Notes under the pieces: model-generated
Seen by the model: only the letters and a program-made list of their open reading frames with translations
Told to the model about the DNA's origin: nothing
Database searches by the model: none
Program-made: the position numbers and the translations under genes
Assembly: GCA_015680685.1 (NCBI GenBank)
Contig: MNCI01020745.1
Span: 67,033-131,032, forward strand
DNA: 64,000 nt
Direction: 5' to 3'
Source of the DNA: Gnetum montanum
Lineage: Eukaryota > Streptophyta > Gnetopsida > Gnetales > Gnetaceae
Part shown: positions 1-11,100 of the stretch, piece after piece
How positions within the stretch are numbered: position 1 is the stretch's first letter
Layout of the letters: each line of letters opens with the position of its first letter

Positions 1-120
1 TCCAAAATATTGCTCATTTACAATGGGGCCCGGAATGGCCTTAAACTACGCATAGTGGCCCGAAATGGCTTTAAACTAGTGCAAATCAGGCCCGAAATGG
101 CCTTAAACTAACACATACCC
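1..120 (+). repeat. Phased CTTAAACTA motif cluster, 5' edge of element A intron
   Basis: Three or four copies of a motif near GGCCCGAAATGGCCTTAAACTA occur about 35-40 bp apart. The same kind of cluster lies after the protease region of element C (40,800-41,010) and element E (57,150-57,290), so by position this is the 5' part of the protease-RT intron of element A, whose gag-protease lies left of the window. Function unknown. Confidence 0.7.
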
Positions 121-478
121 CGTCTTCCTTTTTATGTACCGTTTATCATTATTTCAGCGCATTACATTTAAACAGAAAAGCAAATCCAAAAACATCTTAA
201 CATCGTATCGTGTGTGCAACCAAATTGAAAATAAAAAAAACAAAACATTTTACATTATCGTGTCATGTGTATGATCAAACTCAAAATAAGCCAAAACATT
301 TTACATTGCTGCATCATTGTTTACAACTAAAGTCAAAAACCAACAAAAAATTTCCTACATACAACATTGTACAATTACAGGTTCCAACTGTTTTCATCTG
401 TTTTAGAACTCTCAAGTTACATTTCCTATATAAATTTAAGTCAAAGACAAAACATCAAAAACTAAAAAATACAAAACA
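121..478. other. AT-rich spacer without a supported gene
   Basis: A- and T-rich sequence between the motif cluster and the 3' end of the antisense gene. The open frame on the plus strand at 210-482 is lysine- and threonine-rich low-complexity translation with no recognisable domain. The spacer probably holds the 3' UTR and polyadenylation region of the minus-strand gene. Confidence 0.5.
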
Positions 479-3400
479 CTAAACATCCGAGGTGGGAGGG
501 TCATCCTCTCTAGATCCACCAGTGTCAGGGGCCCTTGCTCCACTGGGGCCCGCCTCTTGAGCATCATCACTACTTTTATCCTGCGAACAAACAACCAACA
601 TGAGAATAAGCGAATGCCAAAAAGTTAAACGTTATTCAATAAATTAACTCCGTAAGAACAAAATGCTCACCATAGGAGATCCCCCTAAGCCAAACTCCAG
701 CCGACGAAGGATTTCTTCCTCAAAAACACTGGCCCAGTCCGTCCCATCCAGGCCTAAGTCAATGTCTTCCAAAGTCTTCCCTTTGTCGACAGCTGACCAG
801 GTGGGACATTTCAATGGAAATTCTCCAACCGACACTTCCCCAGACGTAGTCGTGATCACCCTTGTAGGCGACTCCATTTCCACAGTTGTATTTTGTGCAA
901 AAGTATCAAAGGCCGAACGCAAACCTAAACCCTCCACAAACATTTCTAGTTAGCGCTTTTCGATGGACACCTCTTTTAGCGACTTCTTGTAGTAATGTTT
1001 GTGATTCTTCTCATCCTGACCCCACTTACGAACCTTAGAAGCAAACGCCTTCCAATCTTGACACTTAAGGTTCAGGAGATCAATCTGAGCTTTGCGTTCT
1101 GCCATTCTCCGAGTCAGTGATGCATGACGATTCAAAAGGTTCCAATACCTAGTGTATGTAACCTCCAATGTTCGCCAAGAGCGATCTCCACTTAGTCTAG
1201 CAGCGGCGAACTCGTATCGAGCCTTTAAATCGTCACGTTCCTCTGACAATTCGGAGACTTCCTTTTCTTTTGCCTGTATTTGCAGCCACAACTGCTCAAT
1301 GGAACGCCTGCAAGTCCATAATGACTTAGCATGGTGTGCAAGGCTTTCTGCAACTCCCTCATAAACAGGCCTTGGCGCCTGCTCTACTTCGGGGGAGAGT
1401 GTGGTGAGGTTCTCCATGCTAATGCTTTCTGAGGGATCCCATCTTAGTTTAGCACTTACCCATGCGAAAAATATAAATGTCAACACTATACAAGAAAGAT
1501 GCGATGCTCCAAATCTTTAAGTGATTCATACCTATATCAGGGTGGGCTTCTTGGATCCGTTCAACGACTTCCTCCATGATGCCAGCCACAAAATCCATCT
1601 TACTTGGCATTTTTGACCAAATAAGTGGCTCACGGGTACGAGAAGAACTAACCTCAGCGGTGCTCTGAGGGGGAACCGTCTTCATCGGTACGTCTAGGTG
1701 CACTGTTCTGGTCTCGCTACCTTCATCTGGACAGAATAAAAAACACATAGAAATAAAAAAAATATAACCCACAAAAAAGGACAACTGACAGGAGAAATCA
1801 AAACAGGATAAAAGGAAAAACATACCGTGCCCTTCGTCATCCCCTGGGGGAGTGCCTAGATCCAAATCTCCTTGAAGAAAACTGCGGAACATTTGGTCAA
1901 CACTGCCTTGATCGTCCAACGGCTCAGTTCCTGTGGTTTTCTCCCTTAACTCCTCCGTCCCGCCACCTTGACTCATTTCTGTATGCTCCTCCTCGTTGTT
2001 TTTCTTTGTATTCGTTTCCTCCTCCTCCATGATCGTCTCTAAAGCCTACTTCCTTACTATTTTAAAAATCAAGCCAAAGGAAAAATATATCAATGACACG
2101 TAAGCAATTGAGGTGAAAGTTATAAACAGAATGAAAATGCTAAAGTAATAAGCAGGCAAGTTCTGCTCACCAGGCATCTTGAAGCGTATCCGCTTCACGC
2201 GTGGCTGGCTCACACCGAAAACATCCTCAACCAGGCACTCAGGCCTTAGCTTTGCTTTAGCTTGTTCTGCCCTTCTAACAGTGTAAGGCAGCTCATCTGG
2301 CTCCAACCCCACACTATCATGTGTATGGATTGAACTGCCAGATGATCCTCCCGTAGTAACAGAAATGGATTCATCGATACCTTTGGGTGCATCTTGGGGT
2401 TTGGCAGTGTCATACAGGTGATGGATCCATGGGCGGGATAGTTGACCTCGATCCCGCAGGACAAACTTGTTATCTGTGCAAACTACTAAGAACTCAACAA
2501 AATGGTGAAGATAACCGGCGAAAAATGCAAAGGTGAAATGGGATTGCGCCTCGACATTCGAGCGCAATCACACTATCTCCTTGTGCATGCCCGCCAATAA
2601 AAATTTTACCCAATTGTATCGCATCCCTGTTTCCAAAACAGTTCGCATCACACGAACAGCCTCAACCCCAAGACACCTCACCTCAGAAAGCGTTTTGGGG
2701 AATACCCGTGCTCTAAATAGGGGATATAGTTCGTTCACTTCTACAACCTTCGCCTTCCCCGGCATCGGGAATCCCTTGGTACCCTTTGCCACGCCTAGCC
2801 AGTCCTCCAATTCCTGGATCGTCTGGAGCTCTTTATGAGCTCTGTCTAATACTACATTCAGGCCATCCGCTGGTACACCAAATAGGTCCAAAAAGAACTC
2901 AGGCGACAAACGGAAAACTACCTTCACACCCTTAATCCGGGTGTTGTAGTATGTGATAGACTCATTAAAGGAGTCTACAATCCCAATCATCTCCCCAATG
3001 GAAACATCAGGACTCGGCGTCATAAAAAGCTCTATGAGCCTAGTATCATCTAGGCAACGAGTGAGGGACGGAGGAGCACGATTCCGCAACCACTTCTGGG
3101 CCTTAGCCACCCCTCCAAACTTCATTGACAAAGTCGTCTCGATTCGTCCGGTGGTCACCGGATCCTCACTAGAAGGTATATTAACTATAAAAGTAATGTA
3201 AAGTTGTTATATCAGCATAAATCAAGGTAATTGGATGAACCTACTAACATATCTAAGAAGTGTTATCATTTACCGTCGGTGGTAGATCTAGACGTGCTGC
3301 CAAGATCATGAGAAAAAATCGGCCCGTTGTCAGTCCAGTCTTCATGAAGTCACCCACGAGCCTTGCACATCGCAAATGCTCTGGAGAATTGTTTATGAAA

Positions 3401-4888
3401 ATGGACCATCGAACCCTTCATTTGACCCAGCACGGTTCCACGAAGGGTGGGGCCTTTCATAAATGCTTCCAAGGCAGTGCGGGCAAGGGCTAATCCCTCA
3501 TCTTCAATGAGTGTTCCATCAGGGTTGGTCTTCGGCCTATAAGCAAATATGGGTCAAAACAAGAAATGAACATTGGATAGCGAAAGGAAATAGTAAACTG
3601 AAATATGCTTACCTGGCCACTCGATACACCATGCTGGGAGGGTTCTGGAATAATGTATATGCACGAGCAGCTATGAACAATGTATTGTTCAGATAATCCA
3701 GCCCCTGCGGCAATAATGCCCACACACGCGTTAATGGGCGTGTGGCCCGGGGCTCACGGGTAGTGCCATCTTTGTTAACAAAAGGTCCCTCGTCGATGTC
3801 CTGCATAAAAACCATGATACCCTCCGCGGCCCCTAGCAGCATCTCCTCAAGCATGCTCAGTGCAGTCACCTCATCAAAGTCTGACCAGATGGCCACCTCA
3901 AAGTTGTCCAATAGGAAGGATAGAAACCCACATGCGCCTCCCCGGAACCAAACCTCGTTTTCATTCACAGTCAGATCTGGGGGAACATCGCCATCCTCAA
4001 CAGAGCCAACCCATGCTAATACCCTGACGAGTTCAACGACAATAAGAAAACGTTTGCTCTCCCTGCAACCAATCACGACGCTACAATCAATCAGCCATGC
4101 TTCGAAACAGCCCGAGAGACAAAAATCACATTATGGATCGACGCTTAAAAATTGAAAATTTTCTAACTCTTAAACTCAGCGTATACACCGCATAAACTAG
4201 CATATATGCCCACGAGACCAACACGTCGCGTAAAAAAACATCACTTAAACTCAGCGTATACGCCGCATATAGAGCGTATACGCCGACCAACACTTAGCGT
4301 AAAAAATGCAATTCAAACTTAGCGTATACGCTAGCCAACTCAGCGTCTACACTGACAATAATCTGCTTTATGCTGACGCTCGAACCCATTCACGTACAGC
4401 GTATACGCTAAGCAAACCCTCGGCGTATATGCCCAAGTTCGCTTTCAGCGTAAATAGTCTACGCCAGAGACATGAACATTGAGTCTAGGCTGTAAAGGAA
4501 ATCGCGCATGCCTAGCGTATACGCTGAAAAAACCCTCGGCGTATACACCGTAAATAGAAGTTACGCCGACGATGAATAAATTACGCTGACAAACATTTCA
4601 CCAATAAAGCTGTCTACGCTTTACAGTTACGCTCGGCGTATACGCCGAAAACCCTTGTGCTGAGAACCTTCTACGCTCGGTGTATACGCCGAGACCCTCT
4701 ACGCTAGAAACAAAAGATAGCACAAAAACAATAGCAGAGGCAGGAATTAGAGCCTACCTGTGGGACTTCACGAGCCATGATGGGATCTTTGGCCTAGGCA
4801 GGCCGTGCAGCATGGGTTCCATCTCTTCTGCAAAGGTCAGGTCGGGACCCTTCCTTCCATGGCCCTCCACTTCCTTCCCCTTGCCCAT
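479..4888 (-). pseudogene. Eight-exon antisense gene inside the Tat-like retrotransposon A
   Basis: Product unknown. On the minus strand I can chain eight exons by GT-AG sites: 4888-4758, 4062-3613, 3536-3274, 3168-2171, 2038-1826, 1726-1532, 1485-671 and 580-479 (stop TAG). Every junction keeps frame except exon 3/4, and the exons sum to 3,167 nt, one short of a multiple of three, so a single 1-nt loss explains the slip. Three in-frame stops remain: TGA 3352-3350 (a Trp codon in homologue B), TGA 2570-2568 and TAA 952-950. The protein of about 1,055 residues starts MGKGKEVEGHGRKGPD. Exon 4 holds the best-conserved part (DSFNES, LSPEFFLDLFGVP, VNELYPLFRARVFPK). Exon 7 is a charged probable coiled coil. 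The C-terminus is acidic. It resembles plant transposon-associated antisense ORFs in style, but I cannot name a family; the plant putative transposon protein domain and the plant mobile domain are candidates to test. Homologues lie in elements B and C. Confidence 0.8.
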
Positions 4889-5080
4889 CTCGGATAGTCT
4901 ACGCTGTTGATGTAAGTTTACGCTGAGCAACTGTCTACGCTGGCGCTCACAGGTTTACTCTTTGGTGTCTATGCTAAGGCCACTCCGCGTCTATGCTGGG
5001 GTTTAATCTTAGGCGTCTACGCTAGGGTCTCTCGTTGGCGTCTACGCTGGGAGGCAGGTTTACGCTTACGCTTACGCTTT
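4180..5080. repeat. GCGTATACGC dyad array in antisense intron 1 and leader
   Basis: Many copies of AGCGTATACGCC and shorter derivatives (GTCTACGCT, TTACGCTGA) are dispersed through intron 1, exon 1 flanks and leader of the antisense gene. GGCGTATACGCC, perfect for example at 4635-4646, is its own reverse complement. The same word is dense in the U3 of the LTR of this element (10,575-11,000). CpG content is high compared with the rest of the window, so this copy is less eroded. Possible protein-binding array or structured RNA. Confidence 0.85.
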
Positions 5081-5144
5081 AGCAGGTGGCGCTCTGTCGC
5101 TTACGATGTCGCTTTCAAAGTAAAACAAATGGACCCCCCGTCCC

Positions 5145-5152
5145 TTTATATA
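5145..5152 (-). promoter_or_regulatory. Minus-strand TATA box of the antisense gene
   Basis: On the minus strand the sequence reads CACTATATAAAGGGACGGGG. TATATAAA lies about 260 nt before the proposed start codon at 4888, and transcription would begin near 5,120. Element B has TATAAATA at the equivalent place (14,942-14,935) and element C TATATA near 46,558, with similar sequence following, which supports a conserved promoter. Confidence 0.65.
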
Positions 5153-5289
5153 GTGCTCCGATGATGCTGACGCTGACACCGCCGCCGCTTACGCCGCTGT
5201 TGCTCCGTTTTCTGCCTTTTTGCCTTTTTTGCTTATATTTTCGCCAAAATTTGCCCAAAAGTGATAAAAATTAACTAAAAATTAGTTAA

Positions 5290-5546
5290 AAACAGAGATT
5301 ATTGTGTCCTGGATTCTCCATGGACCCCATTTTACACATTTATGCTGGTTTAAACCACCATTATGGCTCGGTACGGCCTTAAATTGCCATTTCCCCATCC
5401 GAGGACAGCCCGGTATGGCCTTAAACTACCATGCATCCCGGTGTGATGATAAACCACCATCATACACGTACACATAGTTTAAAAATTACTAAAAGACACA
5501 GAGCGATCCTCCCCCGTTGCTCACATAGCTCTCCATTTATTGGCAG
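5290..5546 (+). promoter_or_regulatory. Intron 3' edge with splice acceptor before pol (element A)
   Basis: CTTAAA-type motifs (GGCCTTAAATTGCC, GGCCTTAAACTACC) recur at 5,340-5,430, and a pyrimidine-rich stretch ends in TTATTGGCAG at 5,546. The pol reading frame homologous to element B begins just after. Element B has ATTTTGTAG at 15,421 and element C TTTTTTTCTAG at 46,921 at the same alignment point. Ogre-type elements are known to splice an intron between protease and RT; this is the likely acceptor. Confidence 0.6.
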
Positions 5547-8500
5547 GAGCAAGCTCAATGGACTATCCGCATTTAACTATGTCGTTGATCATCGATGGAC
5601 CATACGGCCACATCACGCGGAACATTAACGTAAACTGCATCAACTTAGGTTCACCAATGGACGACGTGGTCATAGGCTCAACACAGCAAACCACAGACGA
5701 TTATGAAGGTATGACGAAATTCCTTGACATAGAGGCCGAAAACATCACCGAAGACCCGTTAGCTGAAACCCCATTACCATGCCTGATGGGGAAATCAAAG
5801 TATTAAAATTAAGCATATTACTGCAACCACAACTAGCGAAAGACATTGAGAACATACTTAGGGAAAACATGAAAGCATTCGCTTGGTCCTATACAGACAT
5901 GCCTGGGCTAGATCCTAGAATTGTCCAAAACAATATTATTCTCGACCCCAAGCTAAGACCAGTAAAACAAAAGGCACGAAAAGTCAGACCTGAGGTGGCA
6001 TTGGCAGTTCGCAATGAGATCACCAAGCTTTACCAAGCCGGTTTCATTCGAGCCATTGATTACTCCGAGTGGGTGTCAAACATGGTCATCATCCTGAAGA
6101 AAAACAGAAGCATTCGCTTATGCATCGACTTCCGAGATTTAAATGTAGCAACCATAAAAGATGAATTTCCCCTACCCAGCATCAACCAACTCATTGACTC
6201 GACTGCCGGACATGCCTTGCTGTCTTTTATGGATGGTTTTTCAGGATACAACCAAATACGCCTCAACTGCGGACAACCTTTATGACCCCATGGGGAACTT
6301 TTTGTTACACCATGATGCCCTTCGGTCTCAAGAATGCAGGGGCCACGTATCAAAGAGCCATGATGTTTATCTTTAGTGACTATATGCTATGGTCGCTCAA
6401 TGATTATGTGGATGACATCGTGGTTAAGTCAAAAATGACTGAACAACATGTACAAGACCTTGACTTAGTCTTAAAGCGTTGTTTAAAGTACAAACTAAGA
6501 CTTAATCCAAAAAAGTGTGTCTTTGGTGTCAAAACAGGCAAAATGCTTGGATTCATAGCCTCTGAAGCAGGGATACGAGTAGACCCCGATAAGGTTAAAG
6601 CCATAACAAATCTAAAACCTCTGAGTAACCTTACCAAACTCCAAGGTCTGCAAGGTAGACTACAATTCATCAAGTGCTTCGTAGAAAAATTAACGGACAA
6701 ACTAAAACCTATGAACCACCTGTTATGTAAAAATGTCCACTTTGAATGGACTCTGCAGTGTCAGGAAGCATTCGAAAACATCAAAACAGCACTTGCCCAA
6801 CTGCCTACGGTTTACCCGCCCCAAAACAACAAACCGTTTTACATCTACCTCGCCACTTCGGAATCATCCATCGCATCTATGCTTTGCCAAAAACAAGATG
6901 ACGGAACCGAAGTCCCTGTATACTACTTGAGCCATGCCTTAGTTGCCCACGAAAAGAAGTACAACGATGTGAAGAAGTCATGTTTAGCTTTAGTCTTTTC
7001 TCTAAGAAAATGACGACATTACCTCTTCCGTAATCAAGTCTACATAATCTGTAAGGATAATGTACTGAGAGCTATAACAGGGAATATTTACGAAACGAGT
7101 CGAATAGCCCAGTGGAAAGCCATGATAGTTGAGTTTGACCTATACTACGTAGCGCAATCATCAGTCATGGGTCAAGCCATAGTAGATCAAATGGCCACGT
7201 CACCAACGCGTGATCAAGCAACCATAGACCTAGAATTTTCAGATGAAAACATAAATACCATAGACATAGTGCCCCAAGATTATGATGCCATTCTAAACTT
7301 TGATGGAGCCTCCACCTCTCGAGGAGGAAGTGCGGCCGTGGTCATCACCTATCCCTCCGTGGAGATCTGACCCTTTGCCTACCGCTTCAACTTTCATTGT
7401 ACGAATAACATAGCAGAGTATGAAGGTCTCCTTAGAGGCCTCGTGGCCGCATTGGCTTCAGACATCACACGGCTTGTAGTTAGAGGGGATTCACAACTAG
7501 TCCTAAACCAAGTCACAGACGTCTACACATGTAAAGCTCAACATTTACAACCATACTACGATTTGGCGAAACACTTAATAGGGCACTTCGAAAGTACGGA
7601 GGTGCAACACGTTTCCAGAAATGACAATACTATTGCAGATGCATTAGCAACCGTAGCATTAAATATCTCACCTGACATGTTTCACACGTTGCCAAGCTCC
7701 ATAACTAGTTGCACTAAACCAATCACTGACACCCTTAACACGTTGTCGATTGCATCTGTTAGTACAACACACGTGATAGAATGGTACGATGACATAAAAG
7801 AATACCTTCTACGCGGTGAAGCACCACAACATCTAACGAATGCACAAAAGGACGCTGTACGAAAACGTTCTAGACAATAAACCCTCGTAGGGGACACACT
7901 ATGTCGTCGATCCTACGAAGGCATATTGCTAACATGCGTCAGTAGTACTGATGCCCAAACAATTGTTGATCAGGTACATGAGGGACTATGTGGAGGACAC
8001 ATAGCGCCAAAAGCCATGGCAACAAAAATATGACGTTTAGGCTACTATTGGCCACACATGGAATACGACTGCCTCTCCAAAGTCAAAACCTATAACATTT
8101 GTCAAAAACATAGTAACTTAATACATGTACCACCAAACGAATTGCACACAGCGCAAATAACATGGCCTTTCCAAAAGTGGGGATTGGACCTTATCGGCCC
8201 AATAACACCCTCATCTTCTGCAGGGCACAGTTTCATTATAACTGCGACAGAATACTTTACGAAGTGGGTAGAAGCAGCTCCCCTTCGCAAATCCACATTT
8301 AAACACGTGTGTAATTTCATCCTAGAAAGCATTGTAACCCATTTTGGCATCCCTTTGACAATTATCACTAATAACAGGCCACAGTTCAGCAGTGCCGAAA
8401 CCCAAACTTTTTGTGACAGTCTAGGGATCAAACACTCGTTTTCCTCCCCTTACTACCCTCAGAGCAATGGGCAAGCAGAAGCAACAAATAAGACGATCAT

Positions 8501-9020
8501 TACAATACTTAAGAAAATGCTAACCCAGAGCAAAAGGAAATGGCACGAGCAATTAATCTACACATTATGGGCATACCGCACTACACACCGAACGTCAACA
8601 GGTAAAACGCCATATAGTCTCGTTTACGGTTCAGAAACTGTTTTACCTCTAGAACTACAGGTACCATAGTTAAGGATCACACTCTCCGGACTCCTTGACG
8701 ACGAGCAAAACAATAATCTACGCATCATTGACCTCGATTCGGCGGAAGAAGAACGCGTACGTGCACTCAACCAAATCAAATGGTATCAAAAGCAGCAACA
8801 ACAGCGACATCGGCATGACATCAACAAGCGCCCTATCAAAGAAGGTGACCTTGTGCTTAAAGCTATTCGGGAACACCCGGAAAAATTCTTAGCCAACTGG
8901 GAAGGGCCTTACATGGTCATCAAAGCATTCGATAATGGTGCATTCAAGCTCACCGACATGGAAGGAAATGAGTTTGCCAATCCGACAAATCACCTGTATC
9001 TAAAACTGTTCTATGTCTGA
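5547..9020 (+). pseudogene. pol: Tat/Ogre-type pol: RT, RNase H, aRNase H, integrase (element A)
   Basis: Polyprotein for reverse transcription and integration. RT covers about 5,780-6,700 (LCIDFRDLN, then YVDDIVVKS). RNase H follows to about 7,100 (PVYYLSHAL, CLALVFSL). A second, archaeal-type RNase H lies at 7,289-7,650 (NFDGASTSRGG, NNIAEYEGL, VRGDSQLVLNQV), the hallmark of the Tat/Ogre lineage. Integrase runs 7,900-9,020 (HEGLCGGH, WGLDLIGP, SPYYPQSNGQAEATNK). Breaks: a frameshift near 6,270-6,285 in RT, and in-frame stops at 7,011, 7,368, 7,878, 8,031 and 8,667. The second integrase aspartate is lost (ITNNRPQF instead of the usual DNG context) and the first zinc-finger cysteine is Tyr. 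So it is recognisable end to end but dead. Confidence 0.93.
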
Positions 9021-9375
9021 GTACAAGTTTAGGTATGTGTAAGTCCTGGAATTACGACTATAAACTGATACCACAGCTCATCCTGGAATCATGACGATAA
9101 ACTGATACCACAGAATAGTCCTGGATTATGACTTAAAACTAATACCACAATGTCCGCAAGGACAATAAGCTAGCATCCATCCGGCATGACAGTAAACTGT
9201 CACCGTCACAACCATCAGAGTCCGCTAAGACTATAAACTAGCTAGCCTCTTCACAGTCTGCTAAGACTAAAAACTAGCAATGTGACGTCTGCCACGATGC
9301 TAAACATGCAATGTCCAACGGGTTATGACATAAAACTAACCCATGATAGTTCTCCAAGACTATAAACTGACAAGT
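9021..9375 (+). repeat. Phased ATAAACTGATACCACAG-type repeats after pol (element A)
   Basis: Directly after the pol stop, units such as TCCTGGAATCATGACGATAA followed by ACTGATACCACAG repeat imperfectly about every 45 bp, grading into CTAAGACTATAAACTAGC units. Equivalent clusters follow integrase in element B (18,930-19,260) and C (47,830-48,450), so this is a conserved 3' UTR structure of the family. Confidence 0.8.
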
Positions 9376-10422
9376 TCACATCCGGCACATCAATCTGCTG
9401 CCATGATCATCCATAAGCTTCATTGCATCGCTAGCCATCAATCGCCCTTATCAGCACTGCTGTCGTCTACATGTAGTGCCTGCCGTCCTTTAGCACCTCT
9501 GTGCGATCAGTCGCTATGTAAGTCTAAGCTTGTCTATTCGCTCACAGTTTTCTTATCTCCTCGGCATTACGTTTGCAGGATGACACCTGGAAGTTTCGTA
9601 CAAAGATGCACTTCGTCACAAGCAGCAAGATGAGACAATGTTCACAGCATACCTGGCAAGACTAAATCAAACCATTCACTAGTACATCCCCGTTCATCAA
9701 TAAAATTCCCTATCCTTTCACCAGTGCATTTTATTCAGCCACACCCTTGACACATCCAATATATTCAAAACAACGAGCACACTGTGGCACATTGCGACAC
9801 GTTATAGCAATTGTGACACACAGCCTGACACTTGAGCATGAGTACAAGATCAATGCAAAATTCCCAAAAAAAAAAGATATGAGACCTCTGGCACTTTCCA
9901 TACAAGCCCCAGGCGGGAAGGCAGTCGTCTCAAAAATAAGTACTCATGTCCAAAATAGTCAAGAAACATCTGTTGCATGGCTTTGGCTCCCCGCGAACAG
10001 GTTCCCCTGAACACTGAACATGGGCCCTGTTCTCCCAAAGAATGTAACACATCCTCCCGTGACTTTGGCCCCATCAACAGGTTCTCTTGAAAACTAACCG
10101 AGGGTCCTGTTCCGCCAAAGGATGCACATTGCATGTCTGAACTCTGAGTCTGCTAAAACATTGGCTATTGGCAAGGACAAGGATCAGCATGTCACATACC
10201 CAAGCATCCCCTGTCCACGGCACCATTCCCTGGGCAGTCGCCAATCCCTGCGATCTCTATCCTCCTACCAGCTACAAATGTCACTTTCCCGATCCCATGT
10301 ACTACTAAACACGGTGTGATGACGTCCCGTCGAGTGGCAGCAGGCAACGTCTTTATCAAGATGCTTGTGGTGTTTTGCGCTTCTTTGTCTACGCTTCTCG
10401 GGTTGATTCCTCCAAGCATCAA
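9376..10422 (+). other. 3' untranslated region of element A
   Basis: No supported gene. It contains an A-rich purine stretch near 9,865-9,882, about 560 bp before the LTR, matching longer purine tracts in elements B and C. The last 60 bp before the polypurine tract (TGGTGTTTTGCGCTTC onward) are conserved in all three elements. Confidence 0.6.
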
Positions 10423-10436
10423 CAAAGAGGGGCCAA
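10423..10436 (+). promoter_or_regulatory. Polypurine tract of element A
   Basis: CAAAGAGGGGCCAA immediately precedes the LTR start TGAAACACC. The matching positions are ATAAAGAAGGGCCAG in element B (20,752-20,766) and ATAGAGAGGGGCCAA-like in element C (49,912-49,925). Primes plus-strand DNA synthesis in the family. Confidence 0.8.
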
Positions 10437-10574
10437 TGAAACACCACAAAATTCAGAGCTTAGTATTTTTCAGACATCAAGAAGGACCTGGGGACCCACG
10501 AACGACATTGGCTACATGGGATGTGGCATACGTCAACCTTGGGATCGCAACGCTTAATTTTCACTAAGTGTGGA

Positions 10575-11000
10575 GTACCAGCATATACGCTCGGCGTATA
10601 CGCCTAGCAGTACCAGCGTATACGCCTTGCATGCACGCCTGACACTCCCAACGTATACGCCCCAGCATATACGCCCAGCGTGAACATCTGGCCCACACGC
10701 CCGGTGTACACGCCTCGCCTGTACGCTCGACGCCACAGATGCACACGCTCGACGATGAAGTCTCAATGACAACATGAAGATAACACCAAAGAGCAAGGAT
10801 TGAAGCAAGTAGACATCCTTCAGCGTATATGCCCTACCTCTGCCACCGTATACGCCCGACGTATACGCCCAGCACAGCATCTCCACCCACTGCATCTGCC
10901 AGCGTATATGCCCGGTGTATATGCCCAGCACAGCATCTCCACCCATGTTCACAGTCCCACCTCATTCAGTGTATACGCCCACCTCACACGGCGTATAGGC
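10575..11000. repeat. GGCGTATACGCC palindrome array in U3 of LTR A
   Basis: At least ten copies or near copies of AGCGTATACGCC, CCGTATACGCCC or CAGCATATACGCC, with perfect palindromes such as 10,593-10,604. The array sits directly upstream of the LTR TATA box and shares its word with the array around the 5' part of the antisense gene of the same element. Open frames on both strands here are by-products of the palindromes. Confidence 0.85.
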
Positions 11001-11092
11001 CCAACAGATGTAATATATTGTATTTTTGTAAAGCGTGTGCACCTGGTCAACACGCCACGTGTCTCCTAACCCAAGTCTAGCGTAACAACCTG

Positions 11093-11100
11093 TATATAAA
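11093..11100 (+). promoter_or_regulatory. LTR A TATA box
   Basis: TATATAAA in CCTGTATATAAACCCCG, at the position equivalent to TATAAAT in B (22,244) and TATATATA in C (35,646). Start of sense transcription expected about 30 bp downstream. Confidence 0.7.

Noticed and set aside
210-482. 90-codon plus-strand open frame
   Set aside because: Low-complexity Lys/Thr-rich translation of AT-rich spacer, no domain, not conserved in B or C.
663-953. Plus-strand open frames inside the antisense gene (also 1152-1364, 2533-2838, 3742-4155)
   Set aside because: Shadow frames opposite the spliced minus-strand exons, with no recognisable domain.
10554-11080. Overlapping open frames on both strands in LTR A
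   Set aside because: They are translations of the GGCGTATACGCC palindrome array, which lacks stops on either strand; not genes.
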